IMG/VR virus record: IMGVR_UViG_3300030060_004770
Location: 1-43,005 of that record
Length of the DNA: 43,005 bases
Origin: a virus
Reading direction: 5' to 3' (one strand)
Shown here: positions 35,022 to 40,108 of the stretch, piece by piece
Position numbering within the stretch: the first letter of the stretch is position 1
Layout: each line of letters opens with the position of its first letter
Translations under genes and position numbers: made by a program
Notes under the pieces: generated by a model
Database searches by the model: none
The model's input: the letters and a program-made list of their open reading frames with translations, nothing else
Told to the model about the DNA's origin: nothing

Positions 35022-35606
35022 TTAATTCATCATTTTGTCAACAGCCTTGCCAGCAACTTTTCCAGCTATAGCTTTTCCAGCCATAGCCACTAAAGGTGCT
35101 ATTTTAGCAGGAGATTTTTTGTGCATTTTTTTAGTAGGTGAATGCATTTTTTTAGTTGGAGCACCTTTACCGCCGTCTTCTTTGCTAGCGTGAACAGCTT
35201 TTCTCTGTGCAGCAGACTTATATCCTTTTGCTGGAGAGTCATGCATCTTCTTAGTTGGTGATTTATGCATTTTCTTAGTTGGAGAGTCATGCATTTTCTT
35301 CGTAGGCGCATCATGCATTTTCTTAGTTGGAGCTTTATGCATCTTTTTTGTAGGAGAATCATGCATTTTTTTCGTCGGAGCGTCGTGCATCTTCTTTGTT
35401 GGTGCATCGTGCATCTTTTTAGTAGGTGCATCGTGCATTTTCTTTGTAGGTGCAGAGTCAACTGCTGCCTTAAACTTTGGGTTACCGTCTAATTTACCAG
35501 CTTTTGATGCTGCTTTTAGACCTTTGTTGAATTTTGAAGGTGACGATGCTCTTTGTTTTATACCTGGAAGCGTGTGTCCCTTCATTTTAAAAGGTGTATA
35601 TGCCAT
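35022..35606 (-). CDS. Lys/His-rich PTKKMH-repeat protein (194 aa)
   Basis: A 194-residue very basic protein. It starts MAYTPFKMKGHTLPGIKQRA with SSPSK, a variant of the shared tag. Residues 51-124 hold nine tandem copies of an octad, [DKS][AS]PTKKMH. Two further copies occur at ~149-163, and SPAK peptides at 124-127 and 165-168. The C-terminus is a small-residue amphipathic segment (VAMAGKAIAGKVAGKAVDKM). Such Lys/Pro repeats resemble histone H1 tails and suggest nucleic-acid or capsid-interior binding. Met-His pairs could bind metal ions. The function is not known. It is expressed as part of the four-gene unit ending at the terminator near 34660. Confidence 0.75.
   Translation of the reverse strand: MAYTPFKMKGHTLPGIKQRASSPSKFNKGLKAASKAGKLDGNPKFKAAVDSAPTKKMHDAPTKKMHDAPTKKMHDAPTKKMHDSPTKKMHKAPTKKMHDAPTKKMHDSPTKKMHKSPTKKMHDSPAKGYKSAAQRKAVHASKEDGGKGAPTKKMHSPTKKMHKKSPAKIAPLVAMAGKAIAGKVAGKAVDKMMN
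35235..35456 (-). repeat. 24-base in-frame tandem repeats coding PTKKMH octads
   Basis: Nine 24-base units in one reading frame encode the octad with D/K and A/S as the variable residues. Synonymous third-base differences between units (for example several forms of the PTK codons) show that selection maintains the peptide and that the array is not a very recent duplication. The units are contiguous, with no unique spacers. Confidence 0.85.
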
Positions 35607-35618
35607 TTTTGTTGTTTT

Positions 35619-36146
35619 TTAGTTATAATAATCTTGTTTTTCTTTTTCAGTCATTTTTTCTAGCTCTTCTTTGCTGTGATCAGCACCTGGAAAAGCTGGT
35701 GACCAATTTTCTCTATGTTTTTTTATTGCTATTTCCTCTGCTCTTTTCTTAGTAATTGGTCCTAAGTCCTTTTCTTTTGCTTTTGTTTGTGCTTTTGTTA
35801 AAACAGTAGCTCTTTTTGAAGCTTTGTTTTTGCTTCTAGCTTTTTCTGTAGCCGCTTTACGTCCACTAGCATCAGGATCGTTAGTTGTTTTAGTAGGTTT
35901 ATCACTACCCGGCTCATTTTTGTATTTGTTGTACTCTTGTTTAGTCACCTTTTTACTACCAATTTTATACCAGTAGTCACTAGATTTAGCATGACTATGC
36001 TTATTTGGAGAAGTACTTTTTTTATTTTTTATTTTCATAGCGCCTCCAGTTACCGCGCCCGCGACTGCAGCTGCGGCACCTTTTGCTATTGCAGTACCCA
36101 TGTTTTTAAAGCTTGGTTTGTTTCCAGATCTTAATTTAAATCCCAT
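35619..36146 (-). CDS. Tagged Lys/Ala-rich protein (175 aa)
   Basis: A 175-residue protein starting MGFKLRSGNKPSFKNMGTAI. A Gly/Ala-rich hydrophobic segment follows (AKGAAAAVAGAVTGGAM, residues ~21-37), then STSPNKHSHAKSSDYWYKIG and a long Lys-rich helical tail with TKAKEKDLGPITKKRAEEIAI. The C-terminus is NWSPAFPGADHSKEE. The small-residue segment could be a membrane-interacting or packing helix. Apart from the first ~17 residues, it shares little with its neighbours. Function is unknown. Confidence 0.72.
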   Translation of the reverse strand: MGFKLRSGNKPSFKNMGTAIAKGAAAAVAGAVTGGAMKIKNKKSTSPNKHSHAKSSDYWYKIGSKKVTKQEYNKYKNEPGSDKPTKTTNDPDASGRKAATEKARSKNKASKRATVLTKAQTKAKEKDLGPITKKRAEEIAIKKHRENWSPAFPGADHSKEELEKMTEKEKQDYYN

Positions 36147-36149
36147 AGT

Positions 36150-37031
36150 TTATTTTTTATTTTTAGGTATTGGTTTACCTTGTTTTTTCCAAATAGCTTT
36201 ACCTTTAGCATCTAAATCCTCATATCTAACAATATCTTCACGTTGTTTCTTTAAAAACCTTATATCTTTTCTAGTATAGCTTTTTGGATATTTCTTTTTT
36301 TTCTTTTTATCTTTAGGCTTAGACTTTTGTTTTGCTGGAGAACTTTTCTTTTCTTTTACCTTGGCCTCATCTTCTCTCATTTTCTTACCTTTTTCAGAGT
36401 CTTCTCTTATCTCATCAATAGTTCTGTATTCATCAGTACCTTCGTAAGTTGGTTGATCATCTTGCGTTACAACTTTTTTTCTATCTTTTTTACCTTTATC
36501 TGCGTCTGCTCTTATTTGGTCGATGCTTCTATATTCATCTGTCCCTTCGTATGTAGGGTCTTGCCTATCTTCAGTATCAGAAGGTTTTTTAGTTTTCTTT
36601 TTACTCTTAGGGTCTTTTAACTTACTATCAAACTTAGCTGGTGATTCTGGCTTTAAATCATCTATTTGTCCTGTGTGTAGTTTACCGCTACTAGTCATAA
36701 AGTATTTCTTACCATTAGGATCTGTAACATAGTGTCCTTTTACACCACCATCAGTTGTATATGCCTTGCCTTTCTTCCAACCTTTACTAGCATCGAACTT
36801 AGGTCCTACGCTGCTTTTCTTAGGTTTTTGCTTTTTAGGATCTTTTAACTTACTATCAAGATGACCAGTTCTTGCGCCGTCTTTAATCATTTGATCAGCA
36901 TCACGTTGAGTGAAACCTTCATTTAATAAATCTTCTTTTGTTTTCTTTCCATCTGTAGCTTTTAACAGAGGAGAACTGCTACCCATCATCTTGAAGTTAG
37001 GCTTATTTCCAGATCTTAGTTTGAATCCCAT
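36150..37031 (-). CDS. Tagged Lys-rich protein with internal duplications (293 aa)
   Basis: A 293-residue protein and the first gene of the late block. It starts MGFKLRSGNKPNFKMMGSSS, followed by PLLKA. Two internal duplications are visible: LDSKLKDPKKQKPKK versus FDSKLKDPKSKKKTKK, and PTYEGTDEYRSIDQIRADAD versus PTYEGTDEYRTIDEIREDSE. Other parts are Lys-rich and disordered, with SPAK peptides at two sites. A segment, KGWKKGKAYTTDGGVKGHYV followed by TDPNGKKYFMTS, looks like a small folded module. It is the nearest late gene to the divergent spacer, so the late promoter should lie directly upstream of it. No enzymatic motif was recognised. Confidence 0.73.
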   Translation of the reverse strand: MGFKLRSGNKPNFKMMGSSSPLLKATDGKKTKEDLLNEGFTQRDADQMIKDGARTGHLDSKLKDPKKQKPKKSSVGPKFDASKGWKKGKAYTTDGGVKGHYVTDPNGKKYFMTSSGKLHTGQIDDLKPESPAKFDSKLKDPKSKKKTKKPSDTEDRQDPTYEGTDEYRSIDQIRADADKGKKDRKKVVTQDDQPTYEGTDEYRTIDEIREDSEKGKKMREDEAKVKEKKSSPAKQKSKPKDKKKKKKYPKSYTRKDIRFLKKQREDIVRYEDLDAKGKAIWKKQGKPIPKNKK

Positions 37032-37046
37032 TTTCTTGTATTTTTG

Positions 37047-37060
37047 TTAGTGACCACTAA
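37047..37060. promoter_or_regulatory. Operator-like inverted repeat upstream of the first late gene
   Basis: TTAGTG-AC-CACTAA has perfect 6-base arms separated by 2 bases. It lies 15 bases upstream of the ATG at 37031, where a repressor or activator could act on late transcription or translation. The MarR-like protein in the operon is one possible ligand, but that link is speculation. Confidence 0.45.
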
Positions 37061-37101
37061 TATTTGATTATTACATAGAAAAAAAGATATTTACACTTCA
37101 A

Positions 37102-37148
37102 TGTGACACTTGCCTGTTACTAGGTATACTTTATAGGCTAATGTCATA
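37102..37148. other. Two-tier hairpin in the divergent spacer
   Basis: TGTGACA pairs with TGTCATA (5 perfect pairs plus a G-U and a U-A), then a symmetric 3x3 internal loop, then GCCT with AGGC, around a loop containing the palindrome GTATAC. A run of A residues follows on the plus strand. It has no terminator T-tract and could be a protein-binding site or 5' leader element of the late message. Confidence 0.4.
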
Positions 37149-37186
37149 AAAAAAAGTTATTATAAATATAGGAGTATAGTGTTGCT

Positions 37187-37207
37187 CCCTCCCCACCCAC
37201 CTCTCCC
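37187..37207 (-). other. Putative G-quadruplex (minus strand)
   Basis: The minus strand reads G3, 6-base loop, G3, 1-base loop, G4, 1-base loop, G3. This meets the usual four-run G-quadruplex rule with short loops, in a region that is otherwise about three quarters A/T. It lies upstream of the late operon on the transcribed side. Confidence 0.55.
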
Positions 37208-37395
37208 TCTCCTACAAAAGTGACTTTTTCTAACCGCCCCCGGCTACTTTTTAACAACTATTTATCATTCGTACGAGAATAATACTATTTCGTTTTCATA
37301 TTCTCATTACATATATATTATCAAATCAAATTTGTATTTACTTTGTATAAATAATATTTCACATTTTTATTTTCACATATTTATTACAACACAAT

Positions 37396-37419
37396 TACGA
37401 ACTTATATTGATAATATAA
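37396..37419 (+). promoter_or_regulatory. Early promoter element, copy 1
   Basis: TACGAA, exactly 8 bases, GATAATATAA. This copy is upstream of the mini-ORF at 37450 and about 125 bases before copy 2. Its upstream flank (ACACAAT) is more diverged than the AAACAA of later copies. Confidence 0.6.
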
Positions 37420-37449
37420 ATGTAAAACGAATAAATAAATTATTATACA

Positions 37450-37494
37450 ATGAGAAAATGCGGGCAATACATATTAAGTAATATTATACAATAA
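37450..37494 (+). CDS. Possible 14-residue leader peptide (uncertain)
   Basis: ATG at 37450 opens a 14-codon frame (MRKCGQYILSNIIQ, stop TAA), starting 30 bases after promoter element copy 1. Nothing but position supports it. The context AATTATTATACAATG is A/T-rich as for the other starts. It may be a leader peptide or chance. Confidence 0.2.
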   Translation: MRKCGQYILSNIIQ

Positions 37495-37521
37495 ACAAAT
37501 AATATACTTTTACAATGTAAA

Positions 37522-37545
37522 TACGAAATGTAGTTGATAATATAA
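37522..37545 (+). promoter_or_regulatory. Early promoter element, copy 2
   Basis: TACGAA, 8 bases, GATAATATAA, followed by ATGTAAATAAAATAA. It lies 39 bases before the ATG of the 76-residue gene, the longest spacing of any copy. Confidence 0.7.
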
Positions 37546-37584
37546 ATGTAAATAAAATAAATGTTAAATTAAAAATGATAAGTT

Positions 37585-37815
37585 ATGAAATTAAATGAAA
37601 TTGTAAGTAAAAGATTTGTAGTAAGAAAAAGTCTAATTGGTAAAAATGCAGTAATAACAGTAAACTTCAAAAATGGTAAAACTGCAAAGTATAATCACGA
37701 CAAAGTGTATGAAGTAATGTCAGAAAAACTAGAAAAAATGCCATGTTGGTCAAAGTACAAAAGTTACACTGCAAGTAACAATGTGCCAGTAATTGCAAGA
37801 GAAATTTGTGAGTAA
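37585..37815 (+). CDS. Conserved small early protein (76 aa)
   Basis: A 76-residue basic protein with KNAVITVNFKNGKTAKYNHD and KVYEVMSEKLEKMPCWSKYK, then SYTASNNVPV. I recall this small family in other marine phages, without function. It is the first convincing gene of the plus block, preceded by promoter element copy 2, so it should be among the first proteins made. Early small basic proteins often target host machinery, but nothing in the sequence shows this. Confidence 0.75.
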   Translation: MKLNEIVSKRFVVRKSLIGKNAVITVNFKNGKTAKYNHDKVYEVMSEKLEKMPCWSKYKSYTASNNVPVIAREICE

Positions 37816-37975
37816 TTAAAGTACTGGAAATTTATCTAATAATAACTACTCGTGAAGTGCTGATTAGCGAGTAGTAGATAGAGTCGTAGTTCCACTTGTT
37901 TAGCGACTTATAAAAAATGCGAATGAGTATAAGTGTGAATGGTTAATAGTAGTTCGATTCTGCTCCACACTACAA
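37816..37975 (+). ncRNA. Structured intergenic RNA with tRNA-like T-arm and acceptor
   Basis: Three stems are visible. First, ACTACTCG pairs with CGAGTAGT (8 pairs, 15-base loop), and outside it TATCT pairs with AGATA. Second, GAGTCG pairs with CGACTT. Third, at 37932-37972 a tRNA-like unit: AGTGTG pairs with CACACT, a D-loop-like GGTTAA lies inside, and a perfect T-arm geometry follows (5-pair stem, AGTAG with CTGCT, 7-base loop TTCGATT), then CCACACT, A. A full tRNA is excluded because only 9 bases separate the acceptor strand from the T-arm, leaving no anticodon arm. Candidate roles are a regulatory or decoy RNA, or the tRNA-end part of an attachment site. Confidence 0.5.
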
Positions 37976-38004
37976 TAAATGTTTAACTATTAAAATATAT
38001 AATT

Positions 38005-38178
38005 ATGAAAGTAACTTGTAAAAAAACTGGTAAAGATGTTACTAGTAAAGTAATAAAAATGCTAGAAAAATCAATAACAAAAGGTAAATACACTATCAAG
38101 ACTGTGTCTTCAAGTGACCCACACTTAAATGATAATATGTGTGAAAGTTTTTACAAACAAAATACGAATAGTAATTGA
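38005..38178 (+). CDS. Small early protein (57 aa)
   Basis: A 57-residue Lys/Ser-rich protein (MKVTCKKTGKDVTSKVIKML, then EKSITKGKYTIKTVSSSDPH, ending YKQNTNSN). The final codons overlap promoter element copy 3, so the gene end and the next promoter share bases. No homologue was recognised. The frame is open for 58 codons with a start preceded by an A/T leader (ATATATAATT), consistent with neighbours. Confidence 0.6.
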   Translation: MKVTCKKTGKDVTSKVIKMLEKSITKGKYTIKTVSSSDPHLNDNMCESFYKQNTNSN

Positions 38179-38186
38179 TAATATAA
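38163..38186 (+). promoter_or_regulatory. Early promoter element, copy 3
   Basis: TACGAA, 8 bases, GATAATATAA, with AAACAAAA just upstream. It lies 19 bases before the ATG of the 83-residue gene and overlaps the 3' end of the previous gene. Confidence 0.7.
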
Positions 38187-38205
38187 ACAAAAATAAAATA
38201 ATATT

Positions 38206-38457
38206 ATGAGCAAAAGAGATTATATACTAACGCCATGTGACTATGGTTTTAAAGTTGAAGTGTGGGATAGATATGGTAAATATGTATGTGTATACGAGAA
38301 AAATGTAGGTGATGCTAGTAAATTTATAGTCGACTGGTGGGAAAAGGCAGACGAGAATAAAAGAAAAGACGACGCTATGCACAAAGCAATACTAAACTGT
38401 ATTGAACTAGATAAAAAGCACGGAATACTAACAGGTAACAGAGATGGATTAGATTAA
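38206..38457 (+). CDS. Small early protein (83 aa)
   Basis: An 83-residue protein starting MSKRDYILTPCDYGFKVEVW. It has a helical charged second half (FIVDWWEKADENKRKDDAMH) and ends RDGLD. Beta strands come first, then helix. No family was recognised. It is directly driven by promoter element copy 3 and is followed after 11 bases by the secreted protein gene, so the two likely share a transcript. Confidence 0.7.
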   Translation: MSKRDYILTPCDYGFKVEVWDRYGKYVCVYEKNVGDASKFIVDWWEKADENKRKDDAMHKAILNCIELDKKHGILTGNRDGLD

Positions 38458-38468
38458 AATTAAATAAT

Positions 38469-38801
38469 ATGAAGAAAATAACATTAAGTGTAGCTGCACT
38501 ATCAATAGCAATGATGAGTTATGGTCAAACTAAATGTAACTACAAGTGTGGTTATGAGCAAGATGAACTTGGAAATACTATACACCAATCACAATGTGAC
38601 TTGTCAGAGTACAAGAATAATGTAAAGAAATTTAAAGAAATAGAGTATAGATTAATGGATTTAGTTGACGCTATCAAGATGGATATGTACTATGGTAGAA
38701 TACAACAGCAAAATGCCGAGTATTATTTAAATCAAGTTGCATCACTAATGATAGAAAATAAGCTACTAATGGCTAGTATTTACAAAAATGAAACTAAATA
38801 A
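38469..38801 (+). CDS. Secreted early protein with Bacteroidetes-type signal peptide (110 aa)
   Basis: A 110-residue protein. Residues 1-20 (MKKITLSVAALSIAMMSYGQ) form a classical signal peptide: KK, hydrophobic core, and cleavage near SYG-Q, the ending typical of Bacteroidetes exported proteins. The mature part begins TKCNYKCGYEQDELGN. It has three Cys close together and a long helical C-terminal half with repeated Tyr/Met/Gln. It would act in the periplasm or at the surface, where superinfection exclusion or another membrane-protective role is conceivable. No homologue was recognised. It ends with an overlap into the 47-residue basic gene. Confidence 0.75.
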   Translation: MKKITLSVAALSIAMMSYGQTKCNYKCGYEQDELGNTIHQSQCDLSEYKNNVKKFKEIEYRLMDLVDAIKMDMYYGRIQQQNAEYYLNQVASLMIENKLLMASIYKNETK

Positions 38802-38931
38802 CAAACAGAAAGCGAGTGTCAGAAGGCAAGTAGAACTTGAGAAGGGTGTGAGACCACCAGGCACTCGTGTGTTTGTTAACAAGAAAAAATATAATAGAAA
38901 GAAAAAACATACAAAACAAATACGAGAGTAA
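38788..38931 (+). CDS. Small basic protein nested against the secreted protein gene (47 aa)
   Basis: A 47-residue, very basic protein (MKLNNKQKASVRRQVELEKG, then VRPPGTRVFVNKKKYNRKKK). It overlaps the previous gene by 14 bases in another frame, and its stop lies inside promoter element copy 4. I remember short proteins with this PxGTRV...K-x-x-YNRKKK ending in other phages, function unknown. Its composition suggests nucleic-acid binding. Confidence 0.65.
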   Translation: MKLNNKQKASVRRQVELEKGVRPPGTRVFVNKKKYNRKKKHTKQIRE

Positions 38932-38944
38932 ATTGATAATATAA
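38921..38944 (+). promoter_or_regulatory. Early promoter element, copy 4
   Basis: TACGAG, 8 bases, GATAATATAA, flanked upstream by AAAACAAA. It is only 8 bases before the next ATG, so a transcript starting downstream of it would have almost no leader. Confidence 0.7.
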
Positions 38945-38952
38945 ATAAAAAT

Positions 38953-39165
38953 ATGAATTGTATAAAATGTAATACTACAATACCTGAACCACGAGTTAAA
39001 CTTGGCTATAAAGTCTGTGTGCAGTGTTCTACTGTCGAGCAGTATGGTTGTGTACCCATAACTTATCATAAAACAGGCAACTCTATTCAAATAATGTCAA
39101 GCAGTGACGCTGCTCGCATAGCTAAGTTGACTCGTCGTAAAGGTTACGGCACAATGTTAGGTTAG
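38953..39165 (+). CDS. Zinc-ribbon-like early protein (70 aa)
   Basis: A 70-residue protein with two Cys pairs, MNCIKCNTTI and KVCVQCSTVE, spaced like a treble-clef or zinc ribbon (C-x2-C...C-x2-C), then a helical basic end (AARIAKLTRRKGYG). This resembles small DksA/TraR-type or general zinc-binding phage proteins that touch RNA polymerase, but the match is only at motif level. It is driven by copy 4, and its stop codon lies inside the stem of the following structured element. Confidence 0.72.
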   Translation: MNCIKCNTTIPEPRVKLGYKVCVQCSTVEQYGCVPITYHKTGNSIQIMSSSDAARIAKLTRRKGYGTMLG

Positions 39166-39221
39166 TGTTGAGTGTACTAGTAAGTATCTCCTAGGCTCGT
39201 ACCGAACGGCACTCATACTAA
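39162..39221 (+). ncRNA. Structured element between early genes (hairpin RNA or terminator)
   Basis: TTAGT and GAGTG pair with CACTC and ACTAA (two 5-pair stems separated by a small internal loop). An inner part contains GTAC/GTAC and CTAG/CCTAGG complementarity. The 5' strand overlaps the stop codon of the upstream gene. A short T3 follows at 39222. It could end the zinc-ribbon message or be a processed small RNA. It is the smallest of the three structured intergenic regions. Confidence 0.4.
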
Positions 39222-39234
39222 TTTACAATACAAA

Positions 39235-39258
39235 TACGAACTAAGTAAGATAATATAA
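39235..39258 (+). promoter_or_regulatory. Early promoter element, copy 5
   Basis: TACGAA, 8 bases, GATAATATAA, flanked upstream by TACAAA and downstream by ATAAAAAATT. It lies 10 bases before the ATG at 39269. Confidence 0.72.
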
Positions 39259-39268
39259 ATAAAAAATT

Positions 39269-39460
39269 ATGAACAAAATTAAATTTCTAAAACCAAACTT
39301 AACAACTAATTTACAAAAAATAAAACTAAATGGTATAACTTATAAACCTTATACTATTTGTATGCTCGCCGATACAAAGTTCGGTTTAAGAGATAACGAA
39401 GGTAATTCACTTATTACAGAGTGGTTTAACTACAAAGGTCTAACTTATATACAAGAATAA
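39269..39460 (+). CDS. Small early protein (63 aa)
   Basis: A 63-residue basic protein (MNKIKFLKPNLTTNLQKIKL...WFNYKGLTYIQE) that is probably beta-rich. Two genes share the transcript started by copy 5, since the next ATG follows after one base. No family or motif was recognised. Confidence 0.68.
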   Translation: MNKIKFLKPNLTTNLQKIKLNGITYKPYTICMLADTKFGLRDNEGNSLITEWFNYKGLTYIQE

Positions 39461-39461
39461 T

Positions 39462-39950
39462 ATGAACATAAAGCAAACATTACAACTACTTGATATTCAA
39501 GAAGTTACAACTAAAAGACAAAAGAAAAATGGTACACGTGAATTTAAGTTACCAGTGAAAGACCAATATGGTGGTGAAATACACGTAGCTAGTTTTGCTA
39601 GCGGCTATGTCAGGCGTACTAGAGCAGGTGGACATTGCCCGAGTTGGCAACTAAACAAAAGAGTTGAAAGTGAACCACAATACTATGGCCCATTTGAAAA
39701 CGGTATGTACAGAAAATACACTACAAGAACTTGTAAGCTAATACCTAATGAGCAAGATAGATTAGAATACTTAATAAGCTTTTGTCTTAAAAACTACTAC
39801 ATAGGTCAGGCAAATAGATTGTCAAATGGTGAGTTTATACCTAAGTGGAAGCATGAACACAAGTTAGAGCAACAAAAACAAATGACAAATGAATTTTACC
39901 CGCACGAATTACAAGTGTTGGTTAATGGACAAAGATATAAAATAATATGA
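39462..39950 (+). CDS. Conserved early protein, function unknown (162 aa)
   Basis: A 162-residue basic protein. It has a beta-rich N-half (EFKLPVKDQYGGEIHVASFA, then SGYVRRTRAGGHC) and NKRVESEPQYYGPFENGMYR in the middle. Helices include IPNEQDRLEYLISFCLKNYY. The C-terminus is short. I remember similar proteins from marine phages but not a function. The stop overlaps the start of a small membrane gene (ATGA). Confidence 0.75.
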   Translation: MNIKQTLQLLDIQEVTTKRQKKNGTREFKLPVKDQYGGEIHVASFASGYVRRTRAGGHCPSWQLNKRVESEPQYYGPFENGMYRKYTTRTCKLIPNEQDRLEYLISFCLKNYYIGQANRLSNGEFIPKWKHEHKLEQQKQMTNEFYPHELQVLVNGQRYKII

Positions 39951-40108
39951 CAGAAATAGTAATAGCAATAGGTACAGGTATAGTTTTAGGTATTTATATA
40001 GCATCACAAATAATGAGTAACATAGAGTGTAATATAAATCAAAAAAACCTTATCAAGAACATGGAGAAATATGATGAAAAAACACGAGGTAAGGGTGGTA
40101 GCGCGTGA
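39947..40108 (+). CDS. Small single-span membrane protein (53 aa)
   Basis: A 53-residue protein. Residues ~3-22 are one hydrophobic helix (EIVIAIGTGIVLGIYIASQI), followed by a charged cytoplasmic or periplasmic tail (KNLIKNMEKYDEKTRGKGG). ATGA overlap with the upstream gene supports its reality. Its last codons also form the 5' outer strand of the structured RNA that follows. It is probably a membrane-targeted early protein. No homologue was recognised. Confidence 0.6.
   Translation: MTEIVIAIGTGIVLGIYIASQIMSNIECNINQKNLIKNMEKYDEKTRGKGGSA

Larger units (their letters stand above)
37032..37584. promoter_or_regulatory. Divergent regulatory spacer between late (minus) and early (plus) blocks
   Basis: This 553-base spacer has no convincing long gene. 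From left to right it holds an operator-like inverted repeat next to the late start, a 7+4-pair hairpin, an A-tract, a C-rich G-quadruplex-forming stretch, a second C-rich patch (ACCGCCCCCGGC) in otherwise AT-rich DNA, AT-rich DNA with several TTTG/TTTGTA words, two copies of the early promoter element, and a 14-codon mini-ORF. It must carry the promoters for both blocks. A replication origin or control site is possible but unproven. Confidence 0.7.

Noticed and set aside
35235-35456. Regular 24-base repeats looked like a CRISPR array
   Set aside because: Units are contiguous without unique spacers and encode one peptide octad in a single frame with synonymous variation, so they are coding repeats.
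37180-37250. C-rich stretch as assembly contamination or vector
   Set aside because: It is short, embedded in phage-like sequence and followed by normal AT-rich DNA. A regulatory or G-quadruplex role is more economical.
37900-37975. Possible complete tRNA gene ending at the T-arm/acceptor
   Set aside because: Only 9 bases lie between the acceptor 5' strand and the T-arm, and no alternative 5' acceptor strand ~70 bases upstream pairs with CCACACT, so no anticodon arm exists.
38794-39090. 98-codon minus-strand frame in the early block
   Set aside because: It opposes two supported plus-strand genes and covers a promoter element, and its composition is Phe/Ile/Tyr-rich as expected from antisense.
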